Source: Cyanobacteria bacterium FACHB-63 (GTDB lineage Bacteria > Cyanobacteriota > Cyanobacteriia > Leptolyngbyales > Leptolyngbyaceae). Taken from it: a stretch of 64,000 nucleotides of DNA. Each line of letters opens with the position of its first letter. Within the stretch, counting starts at the first letter, position 1. The translations under genes were made by a program, and so were the position numbers. The stretch is taken from the NCBI GenBank assembly GCA_014695255.1, contig JACJNX010000031.1, forward strand, positions 124,001 to 188,000, written 5' to 3'. A model generated the notes under the pieces. It saw only the letters and a program-made list of their open reading frames with translations, was not told where the DNA came from and did no database searches. Of this stretch, positions 59,062-64,000 are shown piece after piece.

Positions 59062-61449
59062 GTGAAAGAGCTTCGATTTCTCAGCTTAGCGACTGCTGCG
59101 ACCCTAGCGCTAGTCAGTCAACCGCCTGCTTTGGCAAATCCCACTCAGGTTACGAATGTCACGGTCAACCCGAATGGTTCTGGCTTTGATGTGGTGCTGC
59201 AAACTCAGGGCGATAAACCTCCCCAGGTGTTTAACGTCAATCGCGGCAATACCTGGAATGCGTATGTGTTCAACGCTCAGATCGCGCAGCCGTACCGCCA
59301 GAGCAATCCAGCACCGGGCATTTCTCAAATTTCAGTGGTGCCATCGGGTGCGAATGGGGTGCAGGTGTCGGTGGTGGGTACGAGTGCAGCACCGATCGGA
59401 CAGATTGCCAGCCGCAATGCTCAGGGTGTGATTTTTAATGTTGCGGGTGCAGGTGGTGCGCCCAATGCTGCCGTTCCGGTGACTGTTCCGCCTGCGGGGA
59501 AAAAGGTGGCTCAAGCGGCTCCTGCCCAAGCGACTCCTTCGGCTCCACTACCGACGACTCCGATCGCTCAAGCGATGCCGAATTCGACGACTCCGGTAGC
59601 TCCGTTTGTGCCGAGCGCTCAAGTGCCAAATCAGGGACAGCCGACGGTTCCGGTGGCTCCTGTGCCTCCCTTGCAGCGTCGCGCCGTTGCGCCTCCGGTG
59701 GGCGATCAGGCAGTGTCGCAGATTGATACCTCTCCAACGACCGTAGATTTAGGCACGAATGAGCGGATTCCGCGTTTGGTGCTGCGCGATGCTCCAGTGC
59801 GCGAAGTGCTATCGCTGTTAGCGCGAGCAGCAAACTTGAACCTGGCTTATAGTGAGTCGGCGGCTGGAGGACAACCTGGAGCCGCGCCTGCCGCAGGACA
59901 AGCTGGAAAAGCGAATGGCCCTACAATCTCGCTTGATATTCAAAACGAGTCGGTTCAGGATGTCTTTAACTATGTGCTGAGAGTAGCTTGTATTCCCGTG
60001 TCCGGTGCTGCGGGTGGTGCGCCTGGTGGTTCCTGTGCGACGCTTGATGTGAATCGGGTAGGACGTACAATCTTTGTCGGTCCGCGTTTGCCGGATGATG
60101 CGCGGAACATCATTTCACGCACGATTCGCCTGAACCAAGTTTCTGCTGCTGATGCTTCTGGCTTCTTGACCGCTCAAGGGGCAGAAACACAGCGTTCTTT
60201 TGAGCAGATTCAGATTCAAACCGTCGGAGAAGGGGCAGCTGCTCGAACGATCGAGACGCGCACCCCCACCATTCTCTCGCTCAGAGCAACCGAGGGAACT
60301 GCACCGCTCGTGTTGCGGGGATTAGCTGTGACCTCAAACGATCGACTCAATTCGATTACACTCACCGGAGCGCCACGCAAAGTTGAGATTGCAACTCGCC
60401 TGCTGGGTCAACTCGATGCTCGAAAGCGTCAAGTTGCGCTCAACGTCAAGATTGTGGACGTGAACTTGCTGAAAACAGACGACTTTAATACAAGCTTCTC
60501 GTTTGGCGTAGGCAATAACTTCTTTAGCGTCGATCGAGGGGCTGCACTGTTTAACTTTGGCTCAGTTCGTCCACCGACAAATGCAGAAATTGCAGGTTCG
60601 CTGACAGCACGCCCCATTACAAGCAATCTTTTTCCTCAAGGAACCACAGTTGAGCCTTTCTTAGATACTCCAGGTGGTGCGCCTTACTCTGGAGGAACAA
60701 CAAACACACCAGTTTTTGGTGACATCAGCACTGCTCGTCCACCTTTTGGAACATCTAGTAATCCATTTCAGCCAGGGGTGTCGGAGATTACACCTCCTCA
60801 AGGCACTAGTCCAGGACGCGTTGAGTTCAAGCTGCCAACCTTGTTCCAGTTTCCAAGTCGTTTCCTAGCACGATTACAATCGCAGGTGACGAGCGGAAAC
60901 GCCAAGATTCTCACAGATCCGACCGTTGTTGTTCAAGATGGTGAAAATTCCACAGTAAAACTGGTTCAAGAAGTCTTCAGTGGTTTCCGTCGCTCAGCGT
61001 TTGTTGATGAACCGATTATTCGAGAAGCAGGGTTAATCCTGAATCTTAGAGTTGATCGTATCGATGATAATGGCTTTATTACCATGCGAGTCAACCCAAT
61101 AATTTCGACTCCGGGTAGTCCGGTTCAAAGCTCACAGGGTCAAATTACGCTTGTCACCTCTCGAAGTATCGAATCGGGTGCAATTCGGGTACGCGATGGA
61201 CAGACCTTAATTCTGTCTGGAATTATTCAAGAGAGCGATCGTACTTCTGTCTCTAAGGTTCCGATTCTGGGCGATTTGCCTTTATTGGGTTCATTGTTTA
61301 GAAGCACCAATCGCAACAACACGCGCCAAGAAGTCATTGTGATGATCACTCCGCAAGTTCTGGATGACAGTGATCAATCGGGCTTCGGTTATGGCTATGT
61401 TCCCGGTCGTGAAACTCGTCAGTTCTTGCAGCAGCAAGAGAACCGCTAA
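59062..61449 (+). CDS. pilQ: Type IV pilus secretin PilQ
   Basis: The outer-membrane ring through which the pilus extrudes (795 residues). Signal peptide MKELRFLSLATAATLALVSQ is followed by an AMIN-like peptidoglycan-binding domain (about 30-125), an alanine/proline-rich linker (about 130-220), and the secretin N-domains. The C-terminal secretin core shows RVEFKLPTLFQFPSRFLARL, KILTDPTVVVQDGEN, and SRSIESGAIRVRDGQTLILS, ending in VPILGDLPLLGSLFRSTNRN. GTG 59062 is preferred because AAGGAGG lies at the right distance; a GTG at 59053 is too close to it. A perfect palindrome terminates the operon. Confidence 0.93.
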   Translation: MKELRFLSLATAATLALVSQPPALANPTQVTNVTVNPNGSGFDVVLQTQGDKPPQVFNVNRGNTWNAYVFNAQIAQPYRQSNPAPGISQISVVPSGANGVQVSVVGTSAAPIGQIASRNAQGVIFNVAGAGGAPNAAVPVTVPPAGKKVAQAAPAQATPSAPLPTTPIAQAMPNSTTPVAPFVPSAQVPNQGQPTVPVAPVPPLQRRAVAPPVGDQAVSQIDTSPTTVDLGTNERIPRLVLRDAPVREVLSLLARAANLNLAYSESAAGGQPGAAPAAGQAGKANGPTISLDIQNESVQDVFNYVLRVACIPVSGAAGGAPGGSCATLDVNRVGRTIFVGPRLPDDARNIISRTIRLNQVSAADASGFLTAQGAETQRSFEQIQIQTVGEGAAARTIETRTPTILSLRATEGTAPLVLRGLAVTSNDRLNSITLTGAPRKVEIATRLLGQLDARKRQVALNVKIVDVNLLKTDDFNTSFSFGVGNNFFSVDRGAALFNFGSVRPPTNAEIAGSLTARPITSNLFPQGTTVEPFLDTPGGAPYSGGTTNTPVFGDISTARPPFGTSSNPFQPGVSEITPPQGTSPGRVEFKLPTLFQFPSRFLARLQSQVTSGNAKILTDPTVVVQDGENSTVKLVQEVFSGFRRSAFVDEPIIREAGLILNLRVDRIDDNGFITMRVNPIISTPGSPVQSSQGQITLVTSRSIESGAIRVRDGQTLILSGIIQESDRTSVSKVPILGDLPLLGSLFRSTNRNNTRQEVIVMITPQVLDDSDQSGFGYGYVPGRETRQFLQQQENR

Positions 61450-61474
61450 CGCAAACACAATCTAGAGCTACAGT

Positions 61475-61500
61475 GCCAGAACTTCGATCGAAGTTCTGGC
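61475..61500 (+). terminator. Terminator of the pilMNOQ operon
   Basis: A 26-base perfect palindrome (left half GCCAGAACTTCGA) is followed by TTTATT, 26 bases past the pilQ stop. It directly abuts the end of the antitoxin-like gene on the other strand. Confidence 0.85.
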
Positions 61501-61501
61501 T

Positions 61502-61747
61502 TTATTCGTCACCGTAGTAGATATTTTCTCGATCGTAGGCTTCATCTGGTAAGCTTCCACCTGTGAGCGGGAACTGTGAAGCCCACTCTTCTAAATCTTT
61601 TGCGCGTTCTGCGGGTGTTGTTCTTTGCCAAAGTGGAGCCGACGATTTCTCAGCTTGAAGCTTGATCGAAGCAATGAAGCTCTCAACTTGTTTCAGTTGA
61701 TCATCATTCAGCTTGTCGATTTCTTGTTTGACTTCTTCTTTCAGCAT
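61502..61747 (-). CDS. Orphan antitoxin-like protein (81 aa)
   Basis: An 81-residue acidic protein starting MLKEEVKQEIDKLNDDQLKQ, with VESFIASIKLQ helices and the tail WASQFPLTGGSLPDEAYDRE-NIYYGDE. Proteins with this kind of helical start and a PLTGGSLPDEAYxRExIY end are encoded just before VapC/PIN toxins in many cyanobacteria. Here nothing follows: the stop lies next to the pilQ terminator palindrome, and no toxin frame exists. It follows an Uma2 gene by 14 bases. Antitoxin identity is an inference from the tail pattern and length. Confidence 0.6.
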   Translation of the reverse strand: MLKEEVKQEIDKLNDDQLKQVESFIASIKLQAEKSSAPLWQRTTPAERAKDLEEWASQFPLTGGSLPDEAYDRENIYYGDE

Positions 61748-61761
61748 GGCTTCGTAGGACT

Positions 61762-62355
61762 CTATTCTTTCATCGTAAGCGATCGCTCCTCAGCACCCAG
61801 ATTGATATCCTCATAGAGCACCGCGATCGGGAAAGCCAAATCCACACTGGTTAAAATAATTTCGTCGCCGTCACCATAAGAAGTTAACTCCCATTTCTGA
61901 TTCTGATTCAGTCGAAAAATCTCAACGTTTACACTATCAGAGCTAATCAAAACGTACTCTTTGAGACTTTTAAGCTTTCGATATTGAGCAAACTTACCGC
62001 CACGATCGTAAGCTTCTGTGGTTGGTGATAGCACTTCAGCAATTAAGCAAGGATATTGCACAAATCTCAGTGCAGTACGATCGCGTACATCGCAAGTCAC
62101 ATTCACATCGGGATAGAAGAAAGGTCCGTTTTCTGTGACTCCAACCTTTGCACCAGAAGTGAAGACCTGACAACCGCGACCGCGTAGATGATTTTTTAAT
62201 AGAAATATAAAATTTGCAGCAACTCCGCTATGCGGAAGTGTACCGCCTGTCATCACATACACTTCACCTTCTGCATATTCATAGCGAATTTCTTGCTGCT
62301 CTTCCCATTTCAGGTACTCTTGGGGACTAAACGAAAATTGAGGATTAGCAATCAT
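61762..62355 (-). CDS. Uma2 family protein (DUF820), intact
   Basis: A 197-residue Uma2 protein with the family start FSPQEYLKWEEQQEIRYEYA and GEVYVMTGGTLPHSGVAANF, then FFYPDVNVTC (acidic), LIAEVLSPTTEAYDRGGKFA, and KLKSLKEYVLISSD. The PD-(D/E)XK-type pattern D...E-x-L is present. It is the third Uma2 locus in this window and the second intact one; the first (3520-4107) is broken. A role in mobile-element or defence biology has been suggested for the family, but no activity is established. Confidence 0.88.
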   Translation of the reverse strand: MIANPQFSFSPQEYLKWEEQQEIRYEYAEGEVYVMTGGTLPHSGVAANFIFLLKNHLRGRGCQVFTSGAKVGVTENGPFFYPDVNVTCDVRDRTALRFVQYPCLIAEVLSPTTEAYDRGGKFAQYRKLKSLKEYVLISSDSVNVEIFRLNQNQKWELTSYGDGDEIILTSVDLAFPIAVLYEDINLGAEERSLTMKE

Positions 62356-62445
62356 ACGATTTTCCCGAAGATATCAGATGTTCTTACTCTAGCGGCTTCC
62401 ACTTCTTGATACGCTATCGTTTGAGGAAACACAACAATTCTAACG

Positions 62446-63081
62446 ATGGGCTTACAAGTCAAAATCTGCGGCATCACCAAACTCGATCAAGCGATCGCAA
62501 TCGAACAATCCGGAGCAACGGCGATCGGCTTTATCTGTGTTCCAGGAACTCCGCGCTACATTGATGCAACCAACATTCGAGTCATTGCTAACTCTCTATC
62601 TGTTGATCGAGTGGGAGTGTTTTTAGATGCTGAGATCGACACCATTGAAGAAACTATCAGAGTTGCAAATCTCAATGTAGTACAACTTCACGGCAAAGAA
62701 ACCCCGGAATTTTGTCAAAAAGTCCGATCGCTCAATGTCAAACTGATCAAAGCATTAAGGATTCGATCGCAAGCAGACTTAGAACAATCGATCGACTATC
62801 AATCTCATGTCGATGTACTGTTACTCGATGCATATCACCCCACGCAAGCAGGCGGAACGGGATTAACGATCGATTGGACAATGCTGAAATCATTTCGCCC
62901 TAGCTGTGATTGGTGGTTAGCAGGTGGACTGAATCCGCACAATGTCAATCATGCTCTTAGCTTAGTCTCACCCGATGGCATCGATTTATCGAGCGGATTA
63001 GAAAACGCCCCAGGTGATAAAAACCTGGAGCGCGTTCAACTGCTATTCAACCAACTAAAGACTTACCAGAACGAAGGCTGA
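62446..63081 (+). CDS. trpF: Phosphoribosylanthranilate isomerase
   Basis: The third step of tryptophan synthesis, converting phosphoribosylanthranilate to the carboxyphenylamino form by an Amadori rearrangement. The 211-residue barrel has [20 protein letters not shown] (catalytic C-G at the start), [43 protein letters not shown] (catalytic D), and [12 protein letters not shown]. It overlaps the 3' end of the convergent folE gene by 19 bases. No other trp gene is adjacent, the usual cyanobacterial arrangement. Confidence 0.93.
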   Translation: MGLQVKICGITKLDQAIAIEQSGATAIGFICVPGTPRYIDATNIRVIANSLSVDRVGVFLDAEIDTIEETIRVANLNVVQLHGKETPEFCQKVRSLNVKLIKALRIRSQADLEQSIDYQSHVDVLLLDAYHPTQAGGTGLTIDWTMLKSFRPSCDWWLAGGLNPHNVNHALSLVSPDGIDLSSGLENAPGDKNLERVQLLFNQLKTYQNEG

Positions 63082-63743
63082 TGACGAATCAAGTTCAGAT
63101 ACTCCTCGCGAGTCTTCTGATCATCCTGAAACACACCGACCATCGCACTTGTCACTGTCCAAGATCCAGGCTTCTGCACTCCACGCATGACCATGCACAT
63201 ATGCGAAGCTTCCATCACGACTGCGACACCACGCGGCTGAAGCACTTCTTGTAGCGCCTCTGCAACCTGACGAGTCAATCGCTCTTGCACCTGTAACCGC
63301 CGCGAATACATCTCTACAATCCGCGCCAGCTTACTCAAGCCCACAACCTTCTCATTTGGAATGTATGCAACATGCGCCCGTCCCATAAATGGCAGCATAT
63401 GATGTTCGCACAAGCTGAAAAAGTTGATGTCGCGCACCAACACCATTTCATTGTGTCCTTCATCAAAGATGGCACCGTTGACTAGCTCTTCAAGCGATTG
63501 GTTATAGCCGCTCGTTAAAAACCGCATGGCATCCGCAACCCGCTTCGGAGTCTTCAGCAAGCCTTCGCGCTCAGGGTCTTCTCCCACCCCGATCAGCATC
63601 GTCCGCACCGCCTCCATCATCTCCTCATGAGTTCTCTCATCGCTCGGCGGCGTAACCTTCACTTCTTGCCCGTTCTGCGTGTTGCGATCGGGTCTCGACT
63701 CTAAATTCTTGGCGCTAAATCCATTTGGAGGGGCAATAGTCAT
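63063..63743 (-). CDS. folE: GTP cyclohydrolase I
   Basis: Converts GTP to dihydroneopterin triphosphate, the first step of folate and pterin synthesis. The 226-residue protein has the N-terminal extension [20 protein letters not shown] and the catalytic part: [20 protein letters not shown] with HHMLPF (zinc cysteine and histidine), [20 protein letters not shown], and [15 protein letters not shown] (second zinc cysteine). ATG 63743 is used; an in-frame TTG upstream is less likely. It overlaps trpF tail-to-tail. Confidence 0.94.
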   Translation of the reverse strand: MTIAPPNGFSAKNLESRPDRNTQNGQEVKVTPPSDERTHEEMMEAVRTMLIGVGEDPEREGLLKTPKRVADAMRFLTSGYNQSLEELVNGAIFDEGHNEMVLVRDINFFSLCEHHMLPFMGRAHVAYIPNEKVVGLSKLARIVEMYSRRLQVQERLTRQVAEALQEVLQPRGVAVVMEASHMCMVMRGVQKPGSWTVTSAMVGVFQDDQKTREEYLNLIRHQPSFW

Positions 63744-63797
63744 GATTGTTGCAAAATAAGTGTGCAATAAAAAAAGCGTTCAACCAGCAAACTTGTC

Positions 63798-64000
63798 TTA
63801 GAACGTTCCGGCATTTGGCATGAGAATCATCTCTTCTACCACTGCGCGATCGTTCATCGTTGCAGCCTGCACGATCGCGTCTGCCACAATGTCTGGAGTT
63901 AACATTGCCGAGCGATCGAAGTCTGCGTTCACCGTTTCGGTATCCCAAATACCGGTATTAACCGACCCCGGTGACAGGGTTACTACTCGAATTCCGTGTG
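63798..64000 (-). CDS. Short-chain dehydrogenase/reductase, C-terminal part
   Basis: The frame runs off the right end. The visible 67 residues include HGIRVVTLSPGSVNTGIWDT, which is the PG-region after the catalytic helix of short-chain dehydrogenases. Then follow a variable loop and the end helix (MLTPDIVADAIVQAATMNDR to LMPNAGTF). The family is certain; the substrate is not predictable. It ends 55 bases upstream of folE on the same strand. Confidence 0.8.
   Translation of the reverse strand, partial: HGIRVVTLSPGSVNTGIWDTETVNADFDRSAMLTPDIVADAIVQAATMNDRAVVEEMILMPNAGTF

Overview
This 64 kb window is chromosomal DNA of a cyanobacterium. The evidence is psbY, the beta and epsilon ATP synthase genes as a two-gene unit, a small protein like the C-terminal domain of the orange carotenoid protein, a Tat-exported beta-carbonic anhydrase, a complete RNase P RNA, and very frequent GCGATCGC/GATCG (HIP1-type) octamers throughout. 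No phage, plasmid or rRNA region, tRNA or CRISPR array was seen. A filamentous Leptolyngbya-like lineage is possible, but that is only a guess.

Layout. 0-5.5 kb: a BaiN/HI0933 flavoprotein, a DUF4112 protein, a DNA-binding-like protein, a broken Uma2 gene and an orphan DNA methyltransferase. 5.5-10.6 kb: an NAD-biosynthesis cluster on the minus strand (pncB, nadD, nrtR, then mntA, a dead hepT, and nadE). 11-16.2 kb: rnpB, rnc, an oxidoreductase, ureE and ureF. 16.2-18.2 kb: an accessory patch with an ankyrin protein, a DUF433 antitoxin, a frameshifted PIN-like toxin and a protein of six 19-residue DGNRPI repeats. 18.4-20.3 kb: atpD-atpC. 20.3-23.3 kb: a second accessory patch (Uma2, ecaB, hicB with a 12-codon hicA relic, an XRE regulator). 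23.4-35.2 kb: housekeeping genes (acs, metG, queG, rpmA, rplU) mixed with lipid and envelope genes. 35.3-45 kb: a PRC-barrel protein, a secreted metalloprotease fused to a VWD domain, psbY, a gamma-carbonic anhydrase, an AAA protein with a degenerate Walker B, and an AI-2E family permease. 45-46.9 kb: a repeat-rich interval with a 21-bp tandem array split by a 211-bp MITE, next to a glycine-rich sorting-signal protein interrupted by TAG. 47-56 kb: galE, YdcF, an ABC exporter, an RsbU-type phosphatase and a carotenoid-isomerase-like flavoprotein. 56.2-61.5 kb: the type IV pilus operon pilM-N-O-Q. 61.5-64 kb: an orphan antitoxin-like gene, Uma2, trpF, folE and the end of a short-chain dehydrogenase.

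How the parts work together. The NAD cluster is tightly coupled (pncB/nadD ATGA, nadD/nrtR TGATG, mntA/hepT ATGA, hepT/nadE TGATG overlaps). NrtR is a Nudix-derived repressor of NAD genes, so the cluster probably regulates itself. PilM, N and O form the inner-membrane alignment complex that meets the PilQ secretin.

The most striking pattern is toxin loss with antitoxin retention. In three separate toxin-antitoxin loci (mntA-hepT, DUF433-DUF5615, hicB-hicA) the antitoxin is intact while the toxin carries a nonsense codon, a frameshift or a near-complete deletion. A fourth antitoxin-like gene (61502-61747) has no partner. In hepT the stop codon falls inside the catalytic RX4HXY motif. Two of the loci are bracketed by short imperfect direct repeats. 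Two other genes (an Uma2 gene and a glycine-rich CTERM protein) carry an in-frame TAG exactly where glutamine is expected.
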